The translations under genes and the position numbers were made by a program. From Sulfurimicrobium lacus (lineage in GTDB: Bacteria > Pseudomonadota > Gammaproteobacteria > Burkholderiales > Sulfuricellaceae): a stretch of DNA of 64,000 nucleotides. Below the pieces are notes generated by a model. The model was given only the letters and a program-made list of their open reading frames with translations, searched no databases and was not told the DNA's origin. How positions within the stretch are numbered: position 1 is the stretch's first letter; every line of letters starts with the position of its first letter. The stretch spans positions 62,001 through 126,000 of the forward strand of contig NZ_AP022853.1 in NCBI RefSeq assembly GCF_011764585.1, in the 5' to 3' direction. Positions 1 to 8,348 of this stretch are shown here, one piece after another.

Positions 1-827
1 GTGAAGAGGATGCGCGGCGCTTTCTTCTGGGCGGCGCAAAAGCCGTCCTTTTCGCGCTGTGCCAGTTCGGCGTTGAGTTTTTCCACCGCTTCGGTCCAGC
101 GCTCGATGTCGTCGAAGAAGTAGGCGTTGGTGACCAGAAACACGTCCTTGCCCAGCACCAGCGAGGGCGTCTGGCGGCGGAAGTTGTGCAGGGTGCGAAA
201 GGCCGCCTGCGCACGGCCAGTTCTTGCCATGGCCGCCATCAGGTTCTTGCGGCTGAGTTTCTTCCCGGTGAGCTGCCGCAGGCGCAGGGCGAAATCCCGC
301 ACCGAGCGCCGCCAATACTCCCTGGACTGCTCGCTTTCCTTGGCAGGGGGCAGCTCCAGATCGTAGACGGTGTGCCCCATGCCCGCCATCATTCCGCTGG
401 CCTTCTTTTTCTGGTCACAGGTGGTGGGATTGACGATCAGGTCCAGCTTGCCCACCTTGGGGATCGCCGTCTCCGAGCTGAGCATGCCCAGGCTGGCCTT
501 GACCATGGCGCAGGATTTGGCCGGCATGAAATCGGCGCCGACCTGGTCGTAGTGGTAGGAACCGTTGCACAGGCGCACCGGTGTTGCTCCCATGGCGTAG
601 ATCAGTTCCTCCGGCGCATGGATGCAGGTCGTTCCCACCCGCACGCCCTGCCGCTCCAGCGATTCGCCATGGCAGTAGGCGCGCCGGAACAGGTCGTAGA
701 AATAGGCCATGGCCGCCGGGTTGTCGTCGAAATCGTCGGTCAGGTGGTCGAGCATGGTTTCCGCTTCGCGCGCCTGGCGGGTGCGGTTGTAGGGCAGGTC
801 TGCGATTTTAGTGTTTGGGTTGTTCAA
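1..827 (-). CDS. 2-hydroxyacyl-CoA dehydratase-like (double-cubane cluster type) protein, partial
   Basis: Reading leftwards, the frame stays open to the window edge (275 codons), so the C-terminus is missing. The sequence resembles the HgdB/FldB-FldC/BcrB-C family, whose members carry cysteine-bound iron-sulfur clusters and do ATP-driven low-potential reductions with a BcrA/HgdC-type activator. Visible features are the motif GTTCIHAPEELIYAMGA (about residues 65-81) and cysteines near 68, 87 and 106 spaced as cluster ligands. The start taken is a TTG at 825-827 with AAGGGA seven bases upstream; an ATG lies about 24 codons further in. It overlaps the polyferredoxin gene by 20 bp, so the two are translationally linked. 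Dehydratase or stand-alone double-cubane reductase cannot be separated here; the neighbours favour a reductase role. Confidence 0.8.
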   Translation of the reverse strand, partial: MNNPNTKIADLPYNRTRQAREAETMLDHLTDDFDDNPAAMAYFYDLFRRAYCHGESLERQGVRVGTTCIHAPEELIYAMGATPVRLCNGSYHYDQVGADFMPAKSCAMVKASLGMLSSETAIPKVGKLDLIVNPTTCDQKKKASGMMAGMGHTVYDLELPPAKESEQSREYWRRSVRDFALRLRQLTGKKLSRKNLMAAMARTGRAQAAFRTLHNFRRQTPSLVLGKDVFLVTNAYFFDDIERWTEAVEKLNAELAQREKDGFCAAQKKAPRILF

Positions 828-1815
828 GGCCGATTCCCTTCTGGCAGCGTTTGATGAAACCGGTTTCGGTGGATTCGAAGATGGAAATGCCGGCAAAGGT
901 GGCCTTGAGCGCGCCCGGCTCGGGGCAGGAAGCAACACACTTCAGGCATAGGGTGCAGTCGTCGGTCATGATGTCCTTGGTTTCGATGTCGTCGGCAATG
1001 GCGCGGATACCCATGTCGCAGACGGTATAGCAATCGCCGCAGCGGGTGCACTTGTCGCCGTTCTTCTTCAGCTTGAGCAGGGCCGGCTTGGAGATCAGGT
1101 AGTGCAGCGCGCTCATCGGGCAAAGGAAGCAGAAGAAGCGCTTCTTGACGAAGGAGCCGACCAGGAACAGCGCGGTGACGGCCATGCCCAGCGCGGTCAT
1201 GGCCAGCGCCGTCTTGCTGGAGAAGTCGATGCTGAACTGGGAGAAGTCGCCCGTGAACATCGGCAGGATCATGCGTGCCGGACAGATCAGGCAGAATGGC
1301 GGGCTCATGTCGTGGGAGAAGATGCCGCCGCCGACGCCGAGAGGGATCAGGATCATCAGCAAGAGCAGGATGTATTTGATCCTGGTCAGCTGTTCGAACT
1401 GTCCCCGGCTGTAGCTGGAGTAGCGGATGCCGAGGCGGCGGCGCAGGGCGGTGATCCAGTCCTGGATCGTGCCGAGCGGGCAGACGAAACCGCACCAGCC
1501 CTTGTTGAGGACGATGAACCACAGCGCGAAAATCACAAAGCCGGTGAGTATGGCGATGCTGGCGGCGCTGAACAGCATCGGCCAGGGGCGTCCCAGCTGG
1601 TGTTGCAGCGGCAGCAGAAAGCATACGCCAGCCCGGCCTTCCTGGTTGTAGCCGCAGGAAAAGAACGGCAGGCGCGTACCCAGGTCGACGGCGAGATAGC
1701 CGCCATAGACGAAGAGGACAAAGCCGACGAGCTGGAACCAGAAACGAAAGCGGTTGAAATCGACCTGATTGACGGCGTTACGCAGCGCCTGCAGGCGGGG
1801 CTTACCTGGCGTCAT
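808..1815 (-). CDS. NapH/CcoG-like membrane polyferredoxin (4Fe-4S)
   Basis: A 335-residue inner-membrane iron-sulfur protein. Several hydrophobic segments alternate with cysteine motifs: C108-x3-C112-P and C229-x2-C232-P, as in NapH/NosR/CcoG membrane ferredoxins, plus C175/C178. Two classical ferredoxin motifs follow near the C-terminus (C256, C259, C262, C266 and C287, C290, C293, C297). The family passes electrons from quinol or other donors across or along the membrane. Its start has a strong GGGAGG site, overlaps the 3' end of the upstream periplasmic gene by 14 bp, and its own 3' end overlaps the double-cubane gene. The likely job, by inference, is electron supply to that reductase or to the periplasmic partner. 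Confidence 0.85.
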   Translation of the reverse strand: MTPGKPRLQALRNAVNQVDFNRFRFWFQLVGFVLFVYGGYLAVDLGTRLPFFSCGYNQEGRAGVCFLLPLQHQLGRPWPMLFSAASIAILTGFVIFALWFIVLNKGWCGFVCPLGTIQDWITALRRRLGIRYSSYSRGQFEQLTRIKYILLLLMILIPLGVGGGIFSHDMSPPFCLICPARMILPMFTGDFSQFSIDFSSKTALAMTALGMAVTALFLVGSFVKKRFFCFLCPMSALHYLISKPALLKLKKNGDKCTRCGDCYTVCDMGIRAIADDIETKDIMTDDCTLCLKCVASCPEPGALKATFAGISIFESTETGFIKRCQKGIGLEQPKH

Positions 1816-3166
1816 CGAAGCGCACCTCCCGGAAAGGTTTGACCCGGCGGCGGCGGTAGAGATAGACCGCTGTGCCGCAGAACAGTGCGATCAGCAGGGC
1901 GACGCCGAGGCCCCAGGCATAGGAACGATAGTCCTCGGGCGAAGGGTAGTAGCTGCCGGACAGGGTGGCCTGATAACGTACATTTGCGTAGGGCTGATCC
2001 TGGTAGCGGCCCGCCTCGGCGGCATTGGCCTCGGCGATGAGCAGGAAAGTCGCCTTGAAGCGCTTCTGAAAATCGTTCCAGGGTGGGAAGTAATCGCGCA
2101 GGATCTGGAAGCTGACGCGGCCCTGTTCGTCGCTCACCGCTTCCTTGATCCAGCCCTGGTGGCTGACGAAGCGCACCCGTGCGTCTTGCAGCGGCAGACC
2201 CTTCTGCAGGACGAAGAAAGCCTGCTCGTCGCCGGACTTGAGCTGGAAAAACAGCTTCTCGTTCGGCAGCTTCTCGCGCACGATCTCGATCGCTGCGGAC
2301 TCCAGCGCCCTTGGTGCGGTCGCCGCCTTGGCGATCTCTTCCTCGTCGCCGCCATGGCTGAAATTGTTCACTTCCGCCTTGGCCACGCTGACGTTCAGCG
2401 TGTCGCCCTGTAGCTTGCGGGTGGTGACATAGAGCCGGTAGACGCCCTGTGTCGGCATCTCGAAAGAGAGATTCCTTCGGCCCTCGGTGGCCGGAGGAAG
2501 CGGCGCGCCTTCCGGCTTGCCTTGTGGCGTGACCAGCAGAATTTCCGGCGCCGCACCGGAAACTTCGCGGTAGAACGAGGATTTCTGGGGATCGGAGCCG
2601 CTGCGCAACCACAGCCGTTTCACCGGCGGACCACTGCGCTCGCCGCCCATGGCCATGCCGCCCATGCCGCGACGCGGCGGGCCATCGCCGCGCATCGGCG
2701 GCGAATCCGAAAGCCACACTGCCCCGCCGCTGCGCATTCCCATGCCCATGCCGCCGGGTCGGCCGCCATTGCCATTGCGGTTGGCTTCGTCCGGCTTGGC
2801 GGTAGCCAGCGGCGGCATGGCCGTCGCTGTCCCCGGCTTCTGCCCGTTGCCTGTGCTGTCCGGGCGCATGCCACCCATGCGGTGGCCGTCAGTGGCATGA
2901 GCCGTGGTCGGTGCGGTGGCATGATCGGCGATCGGGGCCCCGCTTTCCTCGGTCTTGGCACGTTCAGTTGCACGTTTTTGGTAAAAAGCGCGACGCTCTT
3001 CCTGTGTTGCATTCTCGGGCGGACGTTGTCTTGCATACGCGCCCCCGGCATCCGAGCCATCCGGAGTCCGCGGCGACGTTCCAGCATCGCCATCCTGCGC
3101 CAGGACTAGGCCAGTCGCCAGCAGCATCAGCAATGTCGGCACGAACCGATGTGTCATCATGTTCAT
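1802..3166 (-). CDS. Periplasmic membrane-anchored protein with Met/Gly-rich linker, DUF4198-like
   Basis: This 454-residue product starts with a signal-like segment (ending near LATGLVLAQ), then a long low-complexity Pro/Gly/Met-rich stretch containing MGMGM and MGGMAMGG. Next come two beta-rich regions, the second resembling carboxypeptidase-regulatory/DUF4198-type domains, and one C-terminal transmembrane helix followed by basic residues. Most of it should therefore lie in the periplasm. Methionine-rich stretches often bind Cu(I) or other soft metals, but that is inference. It sits 7 bp after the TonB-dependent receptor gene and overlaps the polyferredoxin gene. Three nearby ATGs (3166, 3160, 3157) are possible starts and none has a clear ribosome site. 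I do not recognise a named family for the whole protein. Confidence 0.7.
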   Translation of the reverse strand: MNMMTHRFVPTLLMLLATGLVLAQDGDAGTSPRTPDGSDAGGAYARQRPPENATQEERRAFYQKRATERAKTEESGAPIADHATAPTTAHATDGHRMGGMRPDSTGNGQKPGTATAMPPLATAKPDEANRNGNGGRPGGMGMGMRSGGAVWLSDSPPMRGDGPPRRGMGGMAMGGERSGPPVKRLWLRSGSDPQKSSFYREVSGAAPEILLVTPQGKPEGAPLPPATEGRRNLSFEMPTQGVYRLYVTTRKLQGDTLNVSVAKAEVNNFSHGGDEEEIAKAATAPRALESAAIEIVREKLPNEKLFFQLKSGDEQAFFVLQKGLPLQDARVRFVSHQGWIKEAVSDEQGRVSFQILRDYFPPWNDFQKRFKATFLLIAEANAAEAGRYQDQPYANVRYQATLSGSYYPSPEDYRSYAWGLGVALLIALFCGTAVYLYRRRRVKPFREVRFDDAR

Positions 3167-3173
3167 GATCGGA

Positions 3174-5450
3174 TCAGAACTTGTAAGACACGCCGGCGCG
3201 CAGAGTCAGCGGCGTGTAGCTGCCGCTATTGCCCTGCCCGGCGGATGCAGCCAGCATGCTTTGCCCGGCGATGGTCGAGTAACCGACGCGGGTCGCGTAT
3301 TTCTGGTCGGTGAGGTTCAATGCATGCAACCAGAATGACCAGTCCTTGCTGCGATAGCTGGCGCGCAGGCTGTAAAGGTTGGGCCGTGAATAGCTGCCGG
3401 AATTGGCAGTGTCCACGTAGTAGCTCGATATGTGGTCGCCTTCCAGCTCGACTTGCCATCCGGGCGCCGGTTTCACCGCGATCCGCAGGTTCAGCCGCTG
3501 CCTGGGCATCGCCTGGTAGGAGTTGCCGCTGTAGTCGGTCGTTATCGTCTTGTAACTGTCGTAGTAAGCGCGCGCATTGGTATAGGTGGCCCCGATATCC
3601 AGCCAGCGGGTCGCCGCCCAGGTAAACATGGACTCCAGCCCCTTGGCGGTCAGCCCGCCGGCGTTCTCGTTGATTTTGCAGGCGGCGCCAAGATTCAATG
3701 CTACGGCTTCGGCGGTAGTGCAGTCGCGGGCGACGACGAATCCTTTGTTGGAGGAGTGGTACACGGCAATGTCATAGTGCAGGCCGATGTTCTCGAAGCG
3801 GCCGCGGAAACCGATTTCCTTGGTGAGTCCTTGCTCTGGCTGCAAGACCGCGCCGATGGTATTGCCGGCGGTTCCCTTCGTTGTCGAATCCAGGAGCGTC
3901 GAGGTGGCTGGTGGGTTGAATGTTTCGCCGACGTTTCCCCATACCAGGTGGCTTTTGTCGAGTTCATAAGTGACGCCGCTCCTGAGGACATTGTCTTTGT
4001 ATGTCATCTCCACGTCCTTGTTGGCGGCGGTTCGGTCATCGGCCGTGTTGGTGACCTTGCCGAAGCGCTCGCCGAGATGGAACCGCAGCTTGTCCACAGG
4101 CGAAAATTCGACGTGAAGGAAGGGCGTGGTTTCCTTTTGCCTGGTCACCGACCCCTGCCCTGTCGCGGTCATGCTGCCTTGGGCCCATTGTCCGGATTGG
4201 GCCTGGAGAGCGTTATAGACGTTGTTGTACGTCGCCGAATCAGATGTGGTTTCGTACATGTCGGCCCCGACATAGAGGGTCGACTTGGCGAAATCGAACT
4301 CCTGACGGTACATCGCCGTTGTGGTGTCGGCCGTGCTAGTGCCTTTCTTGAGTGTATTCGTCATGGCAGGGCTGTTGTTGTTGACTGCCCGGCACTTCAC
4401 CGTCTTGCCCACCGGAATTGGTGCTGCCGCGGTGCTGGCATCGTCGCAGATCACGTTGTTGGAGCCACCGGAGCCGGCGCCGCCATTGGCGGTAGAGTCG
4501 TCGCTAACCTGAGAGTGTGCAAGCGTGAACTCGCCGCGTTCGCCGATCAGTTGCTGCAAACGCGCGGAGTAGGTCTCGTAGTCGTCAATCGCCTGGCCGT
4601 AAGTGCCTGCCTCGACTTGACGCCAGTCCTGGTCGAACTTGGTCATACGCAGGCTGCCTGCCCAGCGGTAATCGTAATGCAACTGGCTGAGGCCAAGGGT
4701 GATCTTGGTGCTGTCGGTGGGGCGGAACTGTGTCTTTAAGGACTGTCCGTCCTTGTGCTCGGCGGCTGCGTCCTTCGCTGCGGGCGCGCTGCTCAAGCGC
4801 CAGCCGTCGTTGTCCATGGTGCTGCCGCTAACGATGAAGCCGAAACGGCCGTCCGCCGTCGATGTGCCGGCATTTCCCTGCGTGCGCTGGAAGCCCCAGC
4901 TGCCAGCTTCTTGCGATAACTTGGCGCGGAAGTCCTGTGGCGGCTGGCGGGTGGACACGCTGATCGTGCCGCCCAGGGCACCACTGCCATAGAGCGCGGA
5001 TGCCGGCCCGGTAATGATCTCGATCTGCTCGATGTCGGCCATGTCGACTTCGTCGAGGATCGAGGTATTCGTCGCGATGGCGCGCATCCCGTCGACCCGG
5101 TTTTCGGTATATTGCTTGCCGCCATCCGGAATCCGCATATTGCGCACCATGCTGATGCCGGGAACCCGTTTGCCGAGTTCCAGCAGGTTGTTCACCAGTT
5201 GCAAGTGCTCGATGTCCTGCTGGTCGACTACTGCTCCGGAGATAGGCGTGTATTCCGTTAGCTTTCCCAACTCGGTGCGTTCCTGAACCGGTTTGTCGGA
5301 CTCTGCAGAAACCTTCATCTCCTTCAGCTGGACTTCGTTGTCGTCGGCAAGGGCGCCACCGGAACTGAAAGCGCCGAGCGCTACGGCAATAGCAATGGCC
5401 ATTGGCCGGTGAACGCCACGCTCTTCGGCGGCTTGAGACTTGCGAACCAT
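3174..5450 (-). CDS. TonB-dependent outer-membrane receptor
   Basis: A 758-residue receptor of typical length for active import across the outer membrane. An N-terminal signal peptide (cleavage near GGALADD) is followed by a plug domain with the typical run 'DIEQIEIITGPASALYGSGA' and then a large beta-barrel ending in an aromatic residue (GVSYKF). A start with AAGGAG eight bases upstream supports 5450. The substrate is not evident: the fold class includes siderophore, haem, cobalamin and copper receptors. It is transcribed with its own tonB-exbB-exbD upstream and with a redox module downstream, which suggests a ligand that is reduced or remodelled on import. Confidence 0.93.
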   Translation of the reverse strand: MVRKSQAAEERGVHRPMAIAIAVALGAFSSGGALADDNEVQLKEMKVSAESDKPVQERTELGKLTEYTPISGAVVDQQDIEHLQLVNNLLELGKRVPGISMVRNMRIPDGGKQYTENRVDGMRAIATNTSILDEVDMADIEQIEIITGPASALYGSGALGGTISVSTRQPPQDFRAKLSQEAGSWGFQRTQGNAGTSTADGRFGFIVSGSTMDNDGWRLSSAPAAKDAAAEHKDGQSLKTQFRPTDSTKITLGLSQLHYDYRWAGSLRMTKFDQDWRQVEAGTYGQAIDDYETYSARLQQLIGERGEFTLAHSQVSDDSTANGGAGSGGSNNVICDDASTAAAPIPVGKTVKCRAVNNNSPAMTNTLKKGTSTADTTTAMYRQEFDFAKSTLYVGADMYETTSDSATYNNVYNALQAQSGQWAQGSMTATGQGSVTRQKETTPFLHVEFSPVDKLRFHLGERFGKVTNTADDRTAANKDVEMTYKDNVLRSGVTYELDKSHLVWGNVGETFNPPATSTLLDSTTKGTAGNTIGAVLQPEQGLTKEIGFRGRFENIGLHYDIAVYHSSNKGFVVARDCTTAEAVALNLGAACKINENAGGLTAKGLESMFTWAATRWLDIGATYTNARAYYDSYKTITTDYSGNSYQAMPRQRLNLRIAVKPAPGWQVELEGDHISSYYVDTANSGSYSRPNLYSLRASYRSKDWSFWLHALNLTDQKYATRVGYSTIAGQSMLAASAGQGNSGSYTPLTLRAGVSYKF

Positions 5451-5501
5451 TGTGCTTACTCCTTCTTTAGTTTTTGTTTGAATTGATCGTGAGCCAAAGG
5501 C

Positions 5502-5912
5502 TTATCTGTTGGGCTCGGTGACGAAAGCGATCTTCATCACCCCGGCGCGTTGCGCTACGGCAAGGATGTCGGCTACCTTCTCATAGGGCGTGGTGCGCTC
5601 GGCGCGCAGATGAAGCTCCGGCTGAGACGGCGCCATTTCGGCGAGGCGCGCATGGACGCCCTCGCGGCTCGTCGGCGCACTGTCGAGAAACAGGTTGCCT
5701 TGGCTGTCCAGCGCCAGGTTGACGACAACGGGCTTGTCGTCGAGGCGGGTCGAATCCACGCGCGGCAGGTCGATCGGCACCGCCTGGTGGAACAGGGGCG
5801 CGGTGATGATGAAAATGACCAGCAGCACCAGCATCACGTCCACCAGCGGCGTGGTGTTGATCTCGGCCATGGGCTGGGTAACGCCGCCGCTTTCAAAGGA
5901 ACCGAAGGCCAT
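5502..5912 (-). CDS. exbD: Biopolymer transport protein ExbD
   Basis: This 136-residue inner-membrane protein has one N-terminal transmembrane helix (VDVMLVLLVIFIITAPLF) and a periplasmic domain, the usual ExbD plan and length. The conserved aspartate in the helix (LVDVMLVLLV) is the proton-coupling residue in the family. It joins ExbB and TonB to energise the receptor encoded just downstream. AAAGGAG precedes the ATG. Only 10 bp separate it from exbB. Confidence 0.94.
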   Translation of the reverse strand: MAFGSFESGGVTQPMAEINTTPLVDVMLVLLVIFIITAPLFHQAVPIDLPRVDSTRLDDKPVVVNLALDSQGNLFLDSAPTSREGVHARLAEMAPSQPELHLRAERTTPYEKVADILAVAQRAGVMKIAFVTEPNR

Positions 5913-5922
5913 GTCCGCTCCT

Positions 5923-6666
5923 TTAGGCTGCGACGGGAACCGAGACCGCGGCCAGGCGCGCCGAAGCGGCTTGTCCGGTGACCGCCGGCGAGTGCACGCC
6001 GGTGGTCAGGTAGGCATGCAGGTCGTGGGCGAAGCCGTCGAGTTGGGCGAAGATCAGGCGGTTGGCGCGGGTCAGCGCGTTGAAGGCCAGCACGGCGGGA
6101 ATGGCGACGAACAGGCCGGCGGCCGTCATGATCAGCGCTTCGCCCACCGGGCCTGCCACCTTGTCGAGTACCACCTGGGTGGCACCGGACAAGGCGACCA
6201 GGGCGTGGTATATCCCCCACACGGTGCCGAAAAGCCCGATGAAAGGCGCGGTGGCGCCGACCGAGGCGAGGAAGGTCAGCCCCGCTTCGATGCCGACCTG
6301 GGAGCGGACGATCTGGCTGCGCAGGGCGCGGGTAACGGTTTCGCTGAGGTTGACGCCGGCGCCGATGCCGCGTTCTCCATGGCGCTGGTGGGCCTGCGCT
6401 GCCTGGACGCCGGCCTGCGCCAGGCTCGCGAACACGCCGGTCCGGTCGTAACGCTCGATATCCTTGAGGGCGGCCTCGATGTTTTCCGCCCCCCAGAATG
6501 AAGCGAAAACACTATCCATGGCGCGGTTGAAGCGCAGTTGCTGGAAGAAGCGGGTGATGGTCAAGGACCAGCTGGCAATGGACAGAGCCAGCAGCAGGAT
6601 GGCAACACAGTGGGTTACGATGTCGCCCTGTTGCCAGAAATGGGTTAATCCGAGATTGGATGGCAT
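5923..6666 (-). CDS. exbB: MotA/TolQ/ExbB proton-channel protein ExbB
   Basis: The product (247 residues) has three hydrophobic segments and the family core 'GATAPFIGLFGTVWGI', followed by the AIPAVLAFN segment that lines the ion channel. It forms the proton channel with ExbD. The ATG at 6664-6666 is chosen over a GTG seven codons earlier because GAGGAG lies seven bases before it. The upstream tonB stop codon sits immediately before that ribosome site, so the three transport genes are tightly coupled. Confidence 0.94.
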   Translation of the reverse strand: MPSNLGLTHFWQQGDIVTHCVAILLLALSIASWSLTITRFFQQLRFNRAMDSVFASFWGAENIEAALKDIERYDRTGVFASLAQAGVQAAQAHQRHGERGIGAGVNLSETVTRALRSQIVRSQVGIEAGLTFLASVGATAPFIGLFGTVWGIYHALVALSGATQVVLDKVAGPVGEALIMTAAGLFVAIPAVLAFNALTRANRLIFAQLDGFAHDLHAYLTTGVHSPAVTGQAASARLAAVSVPVAA

Positions 6667-6676
6667 GGAGGTCTCC

Positions 6677-7342
6677 TCAACTTTCACTTTTCAAACTGAA
6701 TTCGATGGGCACTGCAACCCAGGCGGCCACAGCTTGCTCGCCGCGCCTTGCCGGCACGAAGCGCCAGTGGACAACGGCATTTTCGGCAGCCTGGTCGAGA
6801 CGCAGGAAACCGCTGGAGTGCTTCACTTCCACCCGCTTCGCATCGCCATCCGAACTGACAAAGACGCGCAATACCACTTTCCCTTCCTCGCCGAGGCGGC
6901 GGGATGCATGGGGATACTGCGGTTTTGGATTGTCCAGATAGTCGGCGTCGAAACGCGCGGAAGTAAAGGTGGGCGCCGGTTCGGGGGTGGGGGCGGCAAC
7001 GCTGTCCGGCGCAGTTGCTTGCGGTTGCGGCGGGACAGTGAAGGATGCCGCCGATTCGACCGGGCTGGCCAGCGCCATAACCGGCGGGGAAACATGAACG
7101 GGTGTCGGCTTGGCGGGCATGGGACGGGGCGGTGGCGGCGGTAGCGGCGTCGGTACTTCAGGTTCTGTCTCGATCAGGCGCACGGCAATGGGGTGAGCCA
7201 GTTCGGCCAACCGCTCGGCGGGCACGGCAAGCGCAAGCAATCCGAGAACAGCGATGTGTCCTGCCACCACTCCGGCAAAAGAAAGTTTCTGACCGCCGGA
7301 CCGACCTGTGTGGATTCCGCAGTTTGGATAGAAAATTCCCAT
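6677..7342 (-). CDS. tonB: TonB energy-transducing protein (dedicated copy)
   Basis: A 221-residue TonB: a single N-terminal transmembrane segment (AGVVAGHIAVLGLLALAV), a proline-rich spacer with a run of prolines and PKPTP-type repeats, and the C-terminal domain with YPHASRRLGEEGKVVLRVFV. It is the first gene of the apparent seven-gene operon and so presumably serves the receptor at 3174-5450; a second tonB lies at 53292. The ribosome site is weak and the start could be slightly different. Confidence 0.92.
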   Translation of the reverse strand: MGIFYPNCGIHTGRSGGQKLSFAGVVAGHIAVLGLLALAVPAERLAELAHPIAVRLIETEPEVPTPLPPPPPRPMPAKPTPVHVSPPVMALASPVESAASFTVPPQPQATAPDSVAAPTPEPAPTFTSARFDADYLDNPKPQYPHASRRLGEEGKVVLRVFVSSDGDAKRVEVKHSSGFLRLDQAAENAVVHWRFVPARRGEQAVAAWVAVPIEFSLKSES

Positions 7343-7554
7343 TGATGCCTAAGCCCGGAGGTCCCCGGGGATAGCACCCCGCAATTGGTAACAGCGGGTG
7401 GGCTTTACTGAGCGATTGCAGATAATGAATGTGTTGCCGAACACTGCTGAAATCTACCTTTCTTAGCATTAAGCGGGTGTAATCAGGATCTGTGTGTCCC
7501 GATTCAGGAGCGTGATGTTAAGTGAAATATTTCGACGCTAAAATGCGGCATAGC

Positions 7555-7579
7555 GTCGCGCGGCAGAGCGCCGCGCGAC
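7555..7579. promoter_or_regulatory. Perfect GC-rich palindrome, candidate RegA-type operator
   Basis: GTCGCGCGGC (7555-7564) and its exact complement (7570-7579) are separated by five bases. No T-run follows on either strand, so it is not a terminator. The same ten bases recur at 8251-8260, and nine of them at 11532-11540. RegA/PrrA/ActR sites are described as GCGNC/GNCGC half-sites with variable spacing, which fits. It lies about 210 bp before tonB. Confidence 0.5.
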
Positions 7580-7635
7580 ACTTTGAAGCACCCCGCCAAC
7601 AGGAAAATGACGCTGTCACAGCCGTCCTGCGGGCG

Positions 7636-7667
7636 AAAAAAACCGCCCGGAGCCAGGCTCGCGGACG
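7636..7667 (-). terminator. Rho-independent terminator of the Sel1 gene
   Basis: On the minus strand a GC-rich stem (CCGTCCGCGAGCC pairing with GGCTCCGGGCGG, one bulge and one wobble, two-base loop) is followed at once by seven T residues. It begins about 18 bp after the stop codon at 7686. Confidence 0.85.
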
Positions 7668-7685
7668 GTTCAGGGGGAAACGGTT

Positions 7686-8180
7686 TTATCGGGAAGCTAA
7701 ACGCGCTTGTGTTTCCTGGTTCATCTCGGCCAGTTGGCGCTGCCACTTCTGCCACTGTTCGTGGTCGTGGTGAGCATGATGCTGTTGCCGGTTCTGGGCG
7801 AACAGGCGGTTGGCCTCGGTTTCGCTGGCGACGACGCCTTCGCCGCGCAGGTACATCGTGGCGAGGATGTGGCGCGAATCCCGGTCGCCCTGATCGGCCG
7901 CCTTGCGGAACCATGCGGCGGCTTTAGCGGGGTTCTGCGCGGCTCCGTCGCCGTTCAGGAGCATGCGGGCCACATTGTACTGGGCGTCCACCTGGCCTTT
8001 TTCCGCCAGGGCCAGCCAGATGCCATAAGCGGTTTTGTAATCCTGCATCCGGTGCGCCATGGCGCCGCGCTCGAACTCCTTTTCCACCTCTTTGGGGCCG
8101 GCAGCCGCGTTGAGCGCGAAGGCGAGGAACAGGGGTGCGCACAGTGCGGCTGCGAATCGGGGTGCGGCGAATTGAATCAT
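7686..8180 (-). CDS. Secreted Sel1/TPR-repeat protein with His-rich tail
   Basis: Encodes 164 residues: signal peptide (APLFLAFALNAAAG), then Sel1-like repeats (GQVDAQYNVARMLLNGDG and GDRDSRHILATMYLRGEG), and a charged C-terminus with the histidine cluster HHAHHDHEQW. Sel1 repeats are protein-interaction modules. The ATG at 8178-8180 has AAGGAGA at proper distance; the longer frame to 8279 is rejected. It follows cydX in the same direction after a 168-bp gap containing GCGAC/GTCGC half-sites, so it may be co-regulated with the oxidase. A role in oxidase assembly or metal handling is possible but unproven. Confidence 0.8.
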   Translation of the reverse strand: MIQFAAPRFAAALCAPLFLAFALNAAAGPKEVEKEFERGAMAHRMQDYKTAYGIWLALAEKGQVDAQYNVARMLLNGDGAAQNPAKAAAWFRKAADQGDRDSRHILATMYLRGEGVVASETEANRLFAQNRQQHHAHHDHEQWQKWQRQLAEMNQETQARLASR

Positions 8181-8240
8181 GGCTATCTCCTTAAGTGGTT
8201 GAGCCCGGAAATCGTAACGAGATTTTTCCATGTAAAAAAT

Positions 8241-8260
8241 GCGACTTGGTGTCGCGCGGC
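8241..8260. promoter_or_regulatory. Candidate RegA-type site upstream of the Sel1 gene
   Basis: GCGAC (8241-8245), five bases, then GTCGC (8251-8255) form an inverted repeat of the GCGNC/GNCGC type. The right half belongs to GTCGCGCGGC, identical to the ten-base arm at 7555-7564. It lies about 60 bp before the Sel1 start. Confidence 0.45.
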
Positions 8261-8348
8261 AGGTTGTCGCAGGCCGCAATGCAGCCTGGCTGGGGCGTGA
8301 TTACGGCCGGAGCAGCCTTGGCGAAGCTTTCCCCGACCGTTCCACGCC

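Larger units (their letters stand above)
7343..7685. other. Intergenic/leader region upstream of tonB
   Basis: No credible gene is seen. On the minus strand this is the leader of the TonB operon, with a GC-rich block at about 7350-7385 able to fold (CCCCGGGG core). No riboswitch class could be assigned. The region also holds the palindrome at 7555-7579 and the Sel1-gene terminator at 7636-7667. A half Fur-like GATAATGA at about 7431 lacks a matching second half. Confidence 0.5.

Noticed and set aside
7425-7445. Fur box ahead of tonB
   Set aside because: Only the half GATAATGA matches; the second half does not.
7350-7450. Possible molybdenum-cofactor or cobalamin riboswitch in the tonB leader
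   Set aside because: A CCTCCGGG-like patch is present but the conserved core elements of either class are not found.
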